A stretch of DNA of 64,000 bases from Hallerella sp963656065. GTDB lineage: Bacteria; Fibrobacterota; Fibrobacteria; Fibrobacterales; Fibrobacteraceae. Of the stretch, positions 24,700 to 33,139 are shown piece after piece. Location: the NCBI GenBank assembly GCA_963656065.1, contig CAVKGV010000001.1:248001-312000 (forward strand), given 5' to 3'. The translations under genes and the position numbers were made by a program. The notes beneath the pieces are model-generated. The model was not told the origin of the DNA and made no database searches. It was given only the letters and a program-made list of their open reading frames with translations. Every line of letters begins with the position of its first letter. The first letter of the stretch is position 1.

Positions 24700-25647
24700 T
24701 TACTTGCTGTTCATCCGGCAACGCTTTTTCTGGAGCGGGGTGAGACCCGGAGCTTCGCACGGATCCGAAGACGCCGCCGGAGCGACCGTTGCAGGTTTCG
24801 TCGCCGGAGCCGTTTGGGAAGCATTCTTTCTTTCCGCTTCCTGCATCGCCTGAAGCTTCCGCTGGCGCGGAGAAAGGTTCTGGTTCTGCTGAGCGGCTGC
24901 CGGAGCCGCCGTCTGGGCCTTGCGGCGAGCGTTCGCCGTCGCTGCGGCGATGGAATCCTGCCGGGCCTTTTCATTCCGGCGCGCCTCCGCCTTGCGATTT
25001 TCTTCCGCAATCTTCGCATCGCGTTCCGCCTGTTCGGCAGCGGCAATCGAATCGCGACGAGCCTTGAGAGCATTCTTCTTCTGGTTCGCCGCGTCAATTT
25101 TCGCCGCTTTCGCCTGGGCCTTGGAAAGGGGCTGCGCCGAAGCCTGGAAAATCGCATTCGCATATTCCGGATTCTTGAAGACATCGCCCGACTTTCCGCG
25201 TTTTCCCTGGGCATCCGCCAAGGCTCCCGTCGCCCACGAATCATTCGCGATAGGCGGAAGCAGCGTAATTTTCAGGTTCGTGATACGTGTCGAAAAGTCA
25301 TCCGCTTCGTCCGTGTAGTAAATCATCAGGTCGTAGATTCCAGCCTGGTATTCATACCCGTCCGAACCTTCAATGGGAGACGGCGCATAGGCGACAACGA
25401 TATACAGCTGGTCGTTGTCCATGCTGTTGAACAGCAAATCGACATCTCCCTGGGGAGCCTTCACATCGCCTTCGGCGACAAACGCCCATGGCGCATAATC
25501 GACCCGGACGATAAAGTGATGGAACCCCTTCGAAGCTTCGCCCAGTTGCAGATAATCCGCATCGAACGCCTGGAACGAAGGCTTGATTTGCGCAAAGGAA
25601 AACGTCGCGCAAAAAAGAAGAAAGGACATTGCCAATTTTTTCAGCAT
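24700..25647 (-). CDS. secreted protein with coiled-coil C-terminal half
   Basis: 315 residues. The signal peptide is MLKKLAMSFLLFCATFSFAQ. Residues about 21-170 form a compact, strand-rich domain with many aromatic residues (FHHFIVRVDYAPWAFVAEG, YEYQAGIYDLMIYYTDEA). From about 175 to 285 it is a highly charged Ala/Lys/Arg/Glu helix (AAEQAERDAKIAEENRKAEA) expected to form a coiled coil, with Ala/Pro/Thr-rich spacing and a short C-terminal CEAPGLTPLQKKRCRMN motif with two cysteines. Unknown family; probably periplasmic or envelope-associated. It lies 30 bases downstream of the phosphohexomutase stop, so the two may form one transcript. Confidence 0.72.
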   Translation of the reverse strand: MLKKLAMSFLLFCATFSFAQIKPSFQAFDADYLQLGEASKGFHHFIVRVDYAPWAFVAEGDVKAPQGDVDLLFNSMDNDQLYIVVAYAPSPIEGSDGYEYQAGIYDLMIYYTDEADDFSTRITNLKITLLPPIANDSWATGALADAQGKRGKSGDVFKNPEYANAIFQASAQPLSKAQAKAAKIDAANQKKNALKARRDSIAAAEQAERDAKIAEENRKAEARRNEKARQDSIAAATANARRKAQTAAPAAAQQNQNLSPRQRKLQAMQEAERKNASQTAPATKPATVAPAASSDPCEAPGLTPLQKKRCRMNSK

Positions 25648-25677
25648 ATTACATCTCCTCGATTCAAGCTACAAAAA

Positions 25678-27291
25678 CTACTTGCCAAAGAACAGCGCCT
25701 TGGCCGCCTCGAACATCGCATCCTTTTCGGATTCTTCGCGGCATTCCGTATAGATGCGAACCTTCGGCTCCGTTCCCGACGGACGGATGAGCATCCAGGA
25801 ATCGTCCTCGAAGATAATCTTCACGCCGTCGAGCGTAAGGACTTCGCGGACCGACTTTTCCTTTTCGCCGATCTTGACTTTCGAACCGACTTTCGCCTTG
25901 TCCGCAACAGCCATCACCTGGGATGCAAGCGGAGCGCCGACAAGCGACTTATCGACTTCGAATCCGGCGCGGTTCGGGTAGAACTTTCCGAATTCCTTGT
26001 AGAGGTCATCCAGGTATTCGCCGAGGTTCTTGCCCGTCGTCGCCATGATTTCGAGAGCAAGCAGAAGACCGAACTGGGCATCCTTTTCGAGCGTATTGTT
26101 CAAGCCGGAAATTCCGTCGGATTCTTCAAACGCGATAAGCGCTTTCACCTTCGCCTTGCGGGAAAGCCACGGGCGGAAGTTCTTGAAGCCCACCGGAGTC
26201 TCCATCACGGGGATTCCGAGTTTATTCGCGATGACATTTACAAAGTTCGAAGTGGCGACGGACTTCGCCACGACACCGACTTCCTTGCGCCAAGTAACCA
26301 TATAATGGAACGCAATCGCTCCGAAGCGGTTCATGTCGATTTCGCGGGTTCCGTCATAGAAGCGCACGCGGTCGCCGTCCGGATCGAAGATGCAGCCCAG
26401 ACGATACCAGCTCTTGCTCTGGTCGAGAACGCGACGGACGCCTTCGAGGTTCTTGGAGCTGGGTTCCGGAGCGATGCCGCCAAAAAGCGGATCATCCTCG
26501 GTGCGGAGGCAGAGCATGCACTGCGGATTTCCGAGAATCGCATTAGGACGTCCACGGGTCGCGCCGTGGACATGGTCGCACACGAGAGTCAGACGGCCTT
26601 CGTCGAGAAGCTTCTGGATGCGGGCGAACTTGATAGTCCCCTGCTTGTGCAAAAATTCCTTGTAGATTTCGACGGAATCGATTTTCTTGAATTCAACCGG
26701 AGAAAGCTCTTCGCGTGCGAAATCCGCCATCATTTCGTTCGAAAGGCGCGTGATGACACTCGTGATTTCCGGACCCGCAGGACCGCCGTCCGCCGGGTTG
26801 AACTTGATACCCGCATAATTCGACGGGTTGTGGCTAGGCGTCATGTTGATGGAGCACGCCGCACCGAGCATTTCGATAGCCGCAGAGAATTCGGGAGTCG
26901 CCATTTCTCCGCCGTAGTAAATTTTCACGCCGGCCTTCGCAAAGATCTGCGCCACGGCCATGCAGAACTCGTGCCCGAGAAGGCGGTTGTCATGCCCGAG
27001 GACCGCGCCGCGCTCCTTGAGTTCGTCAAAATTCGCAACGCCAAGTGCTTCCAGGAGAGCCGCGTCAGCTTCCCGATACATGCGGATTATCGCAGACGCG
27101 ATGACCTCGACCGTGCGGAGCGTAAACTCCGTGCCGATTTCGCCGCGGAATCCGGATGTTCCAAAACTCACCTTGCAAGGCTCCACGCTCGAAAGCGCGA
27201 TTTTTTTCACGTCTTCGACTAGGCCCATATCGGTAGCCGGGTTGAATTCTTGAGACTGGATTTTTTTCCAAAGTTGAGAAGCTGTTTCCAT
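25678..27291 (-). CDS. phosphoglucomutase/phosphomannomutase
   Basis: 537 residues from the ATG at 27291 (AGGAAC upstream). An earlier in-frame ATG at 27324 would add 11 unlikely residues. It is an alpha-D-phosphohexomutase interconverting hexose 1- and 6-phosphates. The four domains show FGTSGFRGEIG at the start, the phosphoserine loop NMTPSHNPSNYAG, the Mg2+-binding loop DPDGDRVRFYDG, the sugar-binding AFEESDGIS (domain 3) and the phosphate-binding RPSGTEPKVRIY near the C-terminus. Glucose versus mannose preference cannot be read directly; the length fits bacterial PGM-type enzymes. Divergent from pepA. Confidence 0.93.
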   Translation of the reverse strand: METASQLWKKIQSQEFNPATDMGLVEDVKKIALSSVEPCKVSFGTSGFRGEIGTEFTLRTVEVIASAIIRMYREADAALLEALGVANFDELKERGAVLGHDNRLLGHEFCMAVAQIFAKAGVKIYYGGEMATPEFSAAIEMLGAACSINMTPSHNPSNYAGIKFNPADGGPAGPEITSVITRLSNEMMADFAREELSPVEFKKIDSVEIYKEFLHKQGTIKFARIQKLLDEGRLTLVCDHVHGATRGRPNAILGNPQCMLCLRTEDDPLFGGIAPEPSSKNLEGVRRVLDQSKSWYRLGCIFDPDGDRVRFYDGTREIDMNRFGAIAFHYMVTWRKEVGVVAKSVATSNFVNVIANKLGIPVMETPVGFKNFRPWLSRKAKVKALIAFEESDGISGLNNTLEKDAQFGLLLALEIMATTGKNLGEYLDDLYKEFGKFYPNRAGFEVDKSLVGAPLASQVMAVADKAKVGSKVKIGEKEKSVREVLTLDGVKIIFEDDSWMLIRPSGTEPKVRIYTECREESEKDAMFEAAKALFFGK

Positions 27292-27313
27292 CGGTGTTCC
27301 TATAGAAATGAAT

Positions 27314-27342
27314 TTGACCGTCATAATCTAGAAAATTTCTAT
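27314..27342 (+). promoter_or_regulatory. probable pepA-guaA promoter
   Basis: TTGACC (27314-27319), 17-base spacer, TTCTAT (27337-27342), with the pepA ATG nine bases later. The -35 is good and the -10 moderate. If correct, the 5' leader of pepA is very short. Confidence 0.4.
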
Positions 27343-27351
27343 TTTTAGCGC

Positions 27352-28812
27352 ATGATTAAACTCAAAATTGCAAAACATGTCCCGGACAACGTCTCCGCGC
27401 ATGTCCTTTTCTTTGTAAAAAAATCGATTCAATTTTCGTCCGTCCTCACGGAAGAGGGCGAAGTCCAAGCGGCAAAGACCCTCGCCGACATGGAAAATGG
27501 AGTCTGCACCGACCAGGAAATCGTCGAAATCGACGGACATCGGACCATTTTCATCGATGCGGCCAAGGAACGCGGACTTTCCGAACTAGATCGTCTCCGC
27601 ATGGCGGGCTACCGGCTCGGGAAGCGGGCCGAACAAAAGCAATTCAAGACGGTCAAGTTTCTCCTCGCGGATGCCGCGGACGAGCAGTTCCGGGCAATCC
27701 TCCACGGGATCCACTACAGCGCCTACAGATTCGAAAAGTACAAGAGCAATCCGAAAAAGAACTTCGAAGTCACGTTTGAAATCGAAGCCGGGGAACGCGC
27801 CAAGGATTTCGAAAAAATCGCGGAAACCGTCGAAGTCGAACAAAAGTACACGACCCTTTGCAAGGACCTGGTAAACACGCCGGGGTCAAAGCTCTACCCC
27901 GACGAATTCGCCCACTCGGCGATTCGCGTCGCCCACCAGGTACCGGGACTTTCCATCACCATTCTCAACTCGAAGATCCTTGCGCAAGAAGGTTTCAACG
28001 GGCTTTTGACCGTCGGTGCCGGAAGCCGCTTCGAACCCTGCATGGTAAAGCTTTCCTACAACCCGAAGAATGCGGTCAAGGACAAGCATCTCGCGCTGGT
28101 CGGAAAAGGCATCACGTTCGATACGGGCGGAATTTCGCTCAAGCCTGCCAAGGGAATGAAGGAAATGCAGAGCGACATGGCAGGCGCGGCAACAGCCCTC
28201 GCCGCCATCTGCACGGCAGCGGAACTCAAAGTTCCCCTCAAGATGTCCGCCTACCTGTGCCTCGCCGAAAACCGGATAGGTTCCGGAGCGGTTCTCCCGG
28301 GCGACATTTTCAAGGCGAAGAACGGCAAAACCGTCATGGTCGATAACACGGATGCGGAAGGACGTCTGGTCCTCTCGGACGGCATCTGCGCCGCGGTCGA
28401 AAACGGAGCGACCCATATCGTCGATGTGGCGACGCTCACCGGAGCAATGGTCCGCGCACTAGGAAATTCCATCACCGGATTCTTTGCAAACGACGACGCG
28501 TTCGCCAAGGCCGTCATGGAAGCGGGACGTTCCGCCTGCGAAAAGTTCTGGCCGATGCCCCTCGACGAGGAATACGCCGACGAGCTGAAGGACAATTATG
28601 CGGACCTTTCCAATGTCGGGAAAAGCGCGGGCGCGATTCTCGCCGCCCTCTTCCTCCGCGAATTTGTTCCGGAAGATGTAAAGTGGTCACACTGGGACAT
28701 CGCGGGCACCGCCTACACGACACGTCCTTGGAAATACACCGCCTACGGAGCGACGGGAACCGGAGTCCAGACTCTCGCGGAACTCGCCCGCAAACTCGGA
28801 GAAGAAGAGTGA
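27352..28812 (+). CDS. pepA: leucyl aminopeptidase, M17 family
   Basis: 486 residues, normal length. Dizinc/dimanganese aminopeptidase releasing N-terminal residues from peptides in the cytosol. The metal and catalytic signature is complete: GKGITFDTGGISLKP with the ligand Lys and Asp, the middle Asp in MQSDMAGAA, and MVDNTDAEGRLVLSDG near residue 340. The N-terminal 160 residues form the less conserved hexamer-interaction domain. Family members in some bacteria also bind DNA, but nothing here shows that. The stop overlaps the GTG start of guaA (GTGA), indicating translational coupling. Confidence 0.95.
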   Translation: MIKLKIAKHVPDNVSAHVLFFVKKSIQFSSVLTEEGEVQAAKTLADMENGVCTDQEIVEIDGHRTIFIDAAKERGLSELDRLRMAGYRLGKRAEQKQFKTVKFLLADAADEQFRAILHGIHYSAYRFEKYKSNPKKNFEVTFEIEAGERAKDFEKIAETVEVEQKYTTLCKDLVNTPGSKLYPDEFAHSAIRVAHQVPGLSITILNSKILAQEGFNGLLTVGAGSRFEPCMVKLSYNPKNAVKDKHLALVGKGITFDTGGISLKPAKGMKEMQSDMAGAATALAAICTAAELKVPLKMSAYLCLAENRIGSGAVLPGDIFKAKNGKTVMVDNTDAEGRLVLSDGICAAVENGATHIVDVATLTGAMVRALGNSITGFFANDDAFAKAVMEAGRSACEKFWPMPLDEEYADELKDNYADLSNVGKSAGAILAALFLREFVPEDVKWSHWDIAGTAYTTRPWKYTAYGATGTGVQTLAELARKLGEEE

Positions 28813-30611
28813 AAGCAATCGACACAATCGCCGTTCTTGACTTCGGCGGTCAATATGCACACCTAATCGCCAACCGGGTCCGCCGTCTCGGGGTCTTTAC
28901 CGAAATCCACTCCCCCACGGCAAGCGTCAAGGAACTCGAAGGCGTCAAGGCCATCATCTACAGTGGCGGCCCTTCGAGCGTCTATGCAGACGACGCTCCG
29001 GCATACAATCCCGAAATCCTCGACATTCCTGTCCCGAAACTCGGCATCTGCTACGGGCACCAGCTTCTCGCCTCGGAGCTCGGCGGAAAAGTCCAGCCGG
29101 GAAAAGTCAAGGAATACGGCATCGCGGACCTGAAAATTTCGGACCCTTCCGACCCTATCTTCGAAGGCGTCCCCCTGGAATCCCCGATGTGGATGAGCCA
29201 CGGCGACAGCGTATCGGAACTTCCCGAAGGCTATCACATCATCGCGAGCACATCCGACTGCAAGGTCGCCGCGGTTTCCTGCCCGGAACGCAAAATCTAC
29301 GGATTCCAGTTCCACCCGGAAGTCACCCACAGCCGATACGGCATGAAAGTTCTCGAAAATTTCGTCCGCTACTCCGGCTGCAAAAAATCCTGGGACATGA
29401 AAAGCTACCTGCCGCTCATCACGGAACGCATCCGGGAGCAGGTCAAGGACAAAAAGGTCTTTCTGCTCGTCTCCGGCGGGGTCGATTCCACCGTGGCATT
29501 CGTCCTTCTGAACCGTGTCCTCGGACCCGAAAATGTCCTAGGGCTTCACATCGATAACGGCATGATGCGGCTCGGCGAATCCGCCAAGGTCATGGAATTT
29601 CTCGAAAAGGAAGGGATGAAAAACCTCCGAATCGTCGATGCCTCCGAGGATTTCCTCAAGGCTCTCGAAGGAGTGACGCTCCCGGAAGAAAAGCGCGCGA
29701 TCATCGGCAAGACGTTCCTCGACGTGAAAGACCGCGAAATGCAGTCGCTCCACCTGAATCCCGACGAATGGATGCTCGCCCAGGGAACCATCTACCCGGA
29801 CACCATCGAAAGCGGTGGCACGAAAAACGCCGACAAGATCAAGACGCACCACAACCGCGTAAACGAAATTCTCGATCTTCTCAAGGAAGGCAAGCTGGTC
29901 GAACCTCTCGCGGACCTTTACAAGGACGAAGTCCGGATGCTCGGCGAGGAATTGCAGATTCCCCATGCGCTCGTCTGGCGACATCCTTTCCCGGGTCCCG
30001 GACTCGGCGTGCGGCTTTTGCTCGCAAACGGGCGGGAAGACGTTCGCGTAGAACCTGCGGCGGAAAGTGAAGTGGCGGAATTCGCCAAGGCGAACGGAGT
30101 TCTCGGGCAGATTCTCCCGGTAAAAAGCGTCGGCGTCCAGGGCGACGGTCGCACTTACGCCCACCCGTACCTCATCCGAAACCCGGAATTTTCGTGGAAG
30201 GACTGCGAAAAATTCGCGACAGAAATCGTCAACCGTTTCAAGACGGTGAACCGCGTCGTCTGGCAGGTCGGAGCGCTCCCCGGAAACCCGGAACCCGTCG
30301 AGCAGTTCGCGACAAAGGAAAACTTCGACACGCTCCGCATTTTTGACAACATCGCAACGGAATTTCTCCGCGAAAACGGCCTGTACGAAAAAATCTGGCA
30401 GATGCCTGTTGTGATGCTTCCGTTAAGGATTCAAGGCAAGCCTTGCATTGTGATGCGCCCCGTGAACAGCTCTGAAGCGATGACGGCAAACTTCGCCGAA
30501 ATCGACAAGGACGCTCTCCAGAATCTCTGGCGACGCTTCGAAGAAAACGGCGCCGGTTCGCTCTGGTACGACACGACGCACAAGCCCCCCGGAACCATCG
30601 AGTGGGAATAG
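28809..30611 (+). CDS. guaA: GMP synthase (glutamine-hydrolysing)
   Basis: 600 residues. Converts XMP to GMP using ATP and glutamine. The start is GTG at 28809, overlapping the pepA stop by four bases; a longer frame from 28683 would lie inside pepA. The glutamine amidotransferase domain (residues about 1-200) shows the nucleophile in GICYGHQLLASELGG and the His/Glu pair FHPEVTHS. The ATP pyrophosphatase domain has the P-loop LVSGGVDSTVAF. The C-terminal dimerisation domain contains HPFPGPGLGVRLL, LPVKSVGVQGDGRTY and the end motif KPPGTIEWE. It is about 75 residues longer than the E. coli enzyme, owing mostly to a longer C-terminal domain. Confidence 0.96.
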   Translation: MKAIDTIAVLDFGGQYAHLIANRVRRLGVFTEIHSPTASVKELEGVKAIIYSGGPSSVYADDAPAYNPEILDIPVPKLGICYGHQLLASELGGKVQPGKVKEYGIADLKISDPSDPIFEGVPLESPMWMSHGDSVSELPEGYHIIASTSDCKVAAVSCPERKIYGFQFHPEVTHSRYGMKVLENFVRYSGCKKSWDMKSYLPLITERIREQVKDKKVFLLVSGGVDSTVAFVLLNRVLGPENVLGLHIDNGMMRLGESAKVMEFLEKEGMKNLRIVDASEDFLKALEGVTLPEEKRAIIGKTFLDVKDREMQSLHLNPDEWMLAQGTIYPDTIESGGTKNADKIKTHHNRVNEILDLLKEGKLVEPLADLYKDEVRMLGEELQIPHALVWRHPFPGPGLGVRLLLANGREDVRVEPAAESEVAEFAKANGVLGQILPVKSVGVQGDGRTYAHPYLIRNPEFSWKDCEKFATEIVNRFKTVNRVVWQVGALPGNPEPVEQFATKENFDTLRIFDNIATEFLRENGLYEKIWQMPVVMLPLRIQGKPCIVMRPVNSSEAMTANFAEIDKDALQNLWRRFEENGAGSLWYDTTHKPPGTIEWE

Positions 30612-30647
30612 AGTTGACGCCAAACTAAAATTTTATCATCCAAATTT

Positions 30648-30685
30648 AATTCTCCGTCGCACTTCACGGCGGAGAATTTTGTTTA
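30648..30685. terminator. bidirectional terminator between guaA and the NucS-like gene
   Basis: Stem AATTCTCCGTCG / CGGCGGAGAATT with a seven-base loop, T-rich on the plus side (TTGTTTATT) and A/T-rich on the other. It serves the convergent guaA and 30683-31741 genes. Confidence 0.8.
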
Positions 30686-31741
30686 TTCCTCTTTCGAATC
30701 GGATTCCTTTTCCTTGGCGGCCATCCACTTGGCGCGAACATCGTAAATCAACAGGCCATTGTTTTCTGTATTCTTGGATTCTTTTACCAACACAAATTTA
30801 TAAGTATCCACGGCATCCCATTCAAAAACCTTGCGAAGCCATTGCTGCATAGACAACACGTCAATCTCTTTCAGCGATTCTTTTTGCGTTTCCATGATTT
30901 TCACCAAACAGTTCTCTTGCAATTTGACGCATTCACCCGCATGATTTTTTGCTTCAAGAATATCACCCGCCAAAAGAACTCCCTCGCGCATCAAGACGTC
31001 AATTTTTGGCAGCCTAGCCTTTACACTCGAATTGTTTTTTTGCAAACTTTTAGACAAACCAGAATCTGCAATAGGAAGAATAAAATCCTCTTGCGGAATC
31101 AACCGTTTCGCATCAAGAAATATTTTCTCCCCCGTTCTAAAAAGATTGAGCTGTACACAAGTTATATCGATTTTATTTTTACACAGCCAATCCGAAGCGG
31201 ACAAAGTCTGTTCGTCAAATTCACCGGCAACCAAGATTATTCTCTGTTTCCCGCTTAACTCATCCTTATTGTTCTGGCCAAGAAATTCATTCAGTTTTTC
31301 AACTGCCAAATCTTGGATATTTTGACCTTGCTTAGGTTCGACATCTTTTTTATAGCTTCCTAAAAAAGGAACATAGACTTGTTTCGCTAAATCCGCAACC
31401 GTTTTGATTGTTGAATAACTGGCGACATAACGAATCGCCTGAAATGTAAAAGATTCCTGCCTTGCCTTTATGTCCTTAGCATCTCTCTTGATTTCTATGA
31501 GAACGAGATTCCCGTCCTTATCAATCGCGGTCAAATCACTTCGACCGTTTCCCTTGTTTCTAACCTGGCGCCCAACGATAAGAAGCGAACCATTTTCTTC
31601 ATCGGAATCATCCTCTTCATCAAGAATGCCAATCCGATTGACCAAGATATCTTCAATATCCTTCTCTGTTAATTTTATCGAGCTAAAATCAATCCGTTCT
31701 AGTTGATTGAGATATTTTTTGTCATCGGACAATTCGTACAT
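30683..31741 (-). CDS. NucS/DUF91-like PD-(D/E)XK nuclease domain protein
   Basis: 352 residues. The first 130 residues carry the restriction-endonuclease-like core seen in NucS/EndoMS-type proteins: NGRSDLTAIDKDGNLVLIEI, continuing KRD (the D ... E-x-K triad), and then the helix motif QAIRYVASYS. The middle part (residues about 150-240) adds a second alpha/beta region including IILVAGEFDEQTL. The C-terminal 100 residues are helical and Lys/Glu rich, with no named domain. Suggested role: DNA repair or defence-type nuclease. The known mismatch activity of NucS cannot be transferred because the N-terminal NucS domain is absent. It is AT-richer than its neighbours, which suggests transfer. Confidence 0.72.
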   Translation of the reverse strand: MYELSDDKKYLNQLERIDFSSIKLTEKDIEDILVNRIGILDEEDDSDEENGSLLIVGRQVRNKGNGRSDLTAIDKDGNLVLIEIKRDAKDIKARQESFTFQAIRYVASYSTIKTVADLAKQVYVPFLGSYKKDVEPKQGQNIQDLAVEKLNEFLGQNNKDELSGKQRIILVAGEFDEQTLSASDWLCKNKIDITCVQLNLFRTGEKIFLDAKRLIPQEDFILPIADSGLSKSLQKNNSSVKARLPKIDVLMREGVLLAGDILEAKNHAGECVKLQENCLVKIMETQKESLKEIDVLSMQQWLRKVFEWDAVDTYKFVLVKESKNTENNGLLIYDVRAKWMAAKEKESDSKEE

Positions 31742-31823
31742 AAAAACGCCTCACCATAATATTTTCATTTCACCAAAGGCCTCGCCCTCAGCATACCTAA
31801 ATTAAATATATTCAAATTCAACC

Positions 31824-31913
31824 ATGCATTACTTTAAAAGTTTTCTAGAATTTTTCCACATCCTCGGAAAACTGGATGAAGCAGAAGGTGAATTTAAATG
31901 GATTGGTCGATAA
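31824..31913 (+). CDS. possible 29-residue ORF or gene remnant
   Basis: ATG at 31824 opens a 29-codon frame (MHYFKSFLEFFHILGKLDEA and nine more residues) in the AT-rich gap downstream of the NucS-like gene start. No Shine-Dalgarno precedes it, and the amino-acid composition is plausible but uninformative. It may be a leader ORF of the 31964 gene or a remnant. Confidence 0.2.
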   Translation: MHYFKSFLEFFHILGKLDEAEGEFKWIGR

Positions 31914-31963
31914 ATACGCTCCAAAAGCAAAACTCATTTTAAAATCAAAAGACCGGAGGAAAT

Positions 31964-32251
31964 GTGATAGTCGCAAGCCTTATCCTCGACTTTACAGGGA
32001 TAGAATGTACATACGGACATATTCCCAATATTCCGCAAGCGCCCGATCCGGTGAACGAACAATGCGGAACATGGCTTGATTACGGCGATGTCGATTACTT
32101 TGACAAGGAAAAATGCCTCCTGTTAAAATCCTGGCTCGAAAAAAGACTGCAAACCGTTTCAAACGAACAGCTGAAATCGTTGTACGGCAAGCTTCTCGAA
32201 TTTGCAAACCGGGCGATAGAACTGGGAACGGGAGTAGTCGTTGAGCTATGA
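31964..32251 (+). CDS. small acidic protein of unknown function
   Basis: 95 residues from a GTG at 31964 with GGAGG four bases upstream, the best ribosome site nearby. A longer-looking ATG frame (31876) in another phase is not favoured. The sequence opens with a hydrophobic strand (IVASLILDFTGIE), a Pro-rich loop with two cysteines, an acidic turn (YGDVDYFDKEKC) and ends in amphipathic helices (LKSWLEKRLQTVSNEQLKSL). No family recognised. It lies between the NucS-like nuclease (divergent) and lemA; AT-rich accessory context. Confidence 0.55.
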   Translation: MIVASLILDFTGIECTYGHIPNIPQAPDPVNEQCGTWLDYGDVDYFDKEKCLLLKSWLEKRLQTVSNEQLKSLYGKLLEFANRAIELGTGVVVEL

Positions 32252-32435
32252 AAAAATCCCAACCAAATCTCCCTAGGAAAACGAAATTTGGCAAAGCTTG
32301 TTCTGTTCCAATGGCGGAGAAAAGTTCCCTCGCAGACGAAACCTCTCCCTGGCGAGGATTTCGCATCGCAAAAGATGCCAAATATTTTTTTTGCCAAAAA
32401 TTATTTTATATTTCTGAAACCGATAGGAGGCTTTT
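32252..32435. other. gap upstream of lemA
   Basis: An ATG at 32248 overlaps the previous stop (ATGA) and opens a 70-codon frame that runs 25 bases into lemA. A weak hairpin GCATC-GCAAAA-GATGC followed by eight T lies at about 32363-32392 and could be a minor terminator. lemA has its own strong AGGAGG site at about 32425, so I treat the frame as unsupported. Confidence 0.3.
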
Positions 32436-33098
32436 ATGGCAAACGAACTGGACGAAATGACGGGAAACGTGAACACGGAAGGGCGAGACATCAACGTCAT
32501 CGAAAAACAGATTCCCGTCCGCGTGGGCGCAGGTTCCCTTATCTTTGAAATTCTTCTCTGGCTCTGCGGCATCTTGCCGGGCGTCATTTTCCTCTTCATG
32601 AAAATCGGGGCGAAAAACTACTTCCAGCAACTGCAGCAAAAAATCCAGGCGGACGCTTCGACAATCGATAATTATCTCGAACAGCGGGTGCAGATCTTGC
32701 AAAATGTTGCGCCGCTGGTGAACAAGGCGATAGACCTCGACAAGGACGTGATGAAATCCGTTGCTGCTTTCCGCGGAGGGCATCTTTCCGAAGAAGCGCG
32801 CAACACGGTTTCGAGAGACATCGACAGAAGTTTCGGGCGCCTTTTCCCGCAAGTGGAAGCCTATCCCGAGCTGAAGGCCCATGCGGCAATCGCCGACGCC
32901 ATGCAGCAGAACAGCTACCTGCAGAAGGAAATCACCGCAGCCCGGAGCCTCTACAACGACACGGTAAACCAATGGAATACGGATATCTTCGCATGGCCGA
33001 CCAAGATGATCGTCGCCGCCCGCGCAGGATACACGACGCGCATTCCCTTTACCACTTCCGCAGAAGTCAAGGCTCGCGCCCGCGAAACGTTCTTTTAA
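32436..33098 (+). CDS. LemA family protein
   Basis: 220 residues. One N-terminal transmembrane helix (IFEILLWLCGILPGVIFLFM) is followed by the antiparallel helical bundle typical of LemA: YFQQLQQKIQADASTIDNYL, EQRVQILQNVAPLV, FPQVEAYPELKAHAAI, MQQNSYLQKEITAARSLYN and YNDTVNQWN. The segment after WNTDIFAWPTKMI differs from the shorter classical C-terminus. LemA proteins are inner-membrane anchors of unclear function, often next to membrane or protease partners. A perfect AGGAGG precedes the ATG. The next gene, a large membrane protein, follows after 41 bases. Confidence 0.9.
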   Translation: MANELDEMTGNVNTEGRDINVIEKQIPVRVGAGSLIFEILLWLCGILPGVIFLFMKIGAKNYFQQLQQKIQADASTIDNYLEQRVQILQNVAPLVNKAIDLDKDVMKSVAAFRGGHLSEEARNTVSRDIDRSFGRLFPQVEAYPELKAHAAIADAMQQNSYLQKEITAARSLYNDTVNQWNTDIFAWPTKMIVAARAGYTTRIPFTTSAEVKARARETFF

Positions 33099-33139
33099 CG
33101 CAGCGGATTTAATACAAATTAAATTTTCAGGAAGAATCC

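Noticed and set aside
24814..27222. 802-codon open frame antisense to the coiled-coil protein and phosphohexomutase genes
   Set aside because: It spans two unrelated sense genes and their gap, has no ribosome site and shows shadow composition.
32248..32460. 70-codon ORF between the small acidic gene and lemA, starting with an ATGA overlap
   Set aside because: It overlaps lemA by 25 bases, including its own AGGAGG-led start, and its composition is unremarkable. The overlap is noted, but support is too thin.
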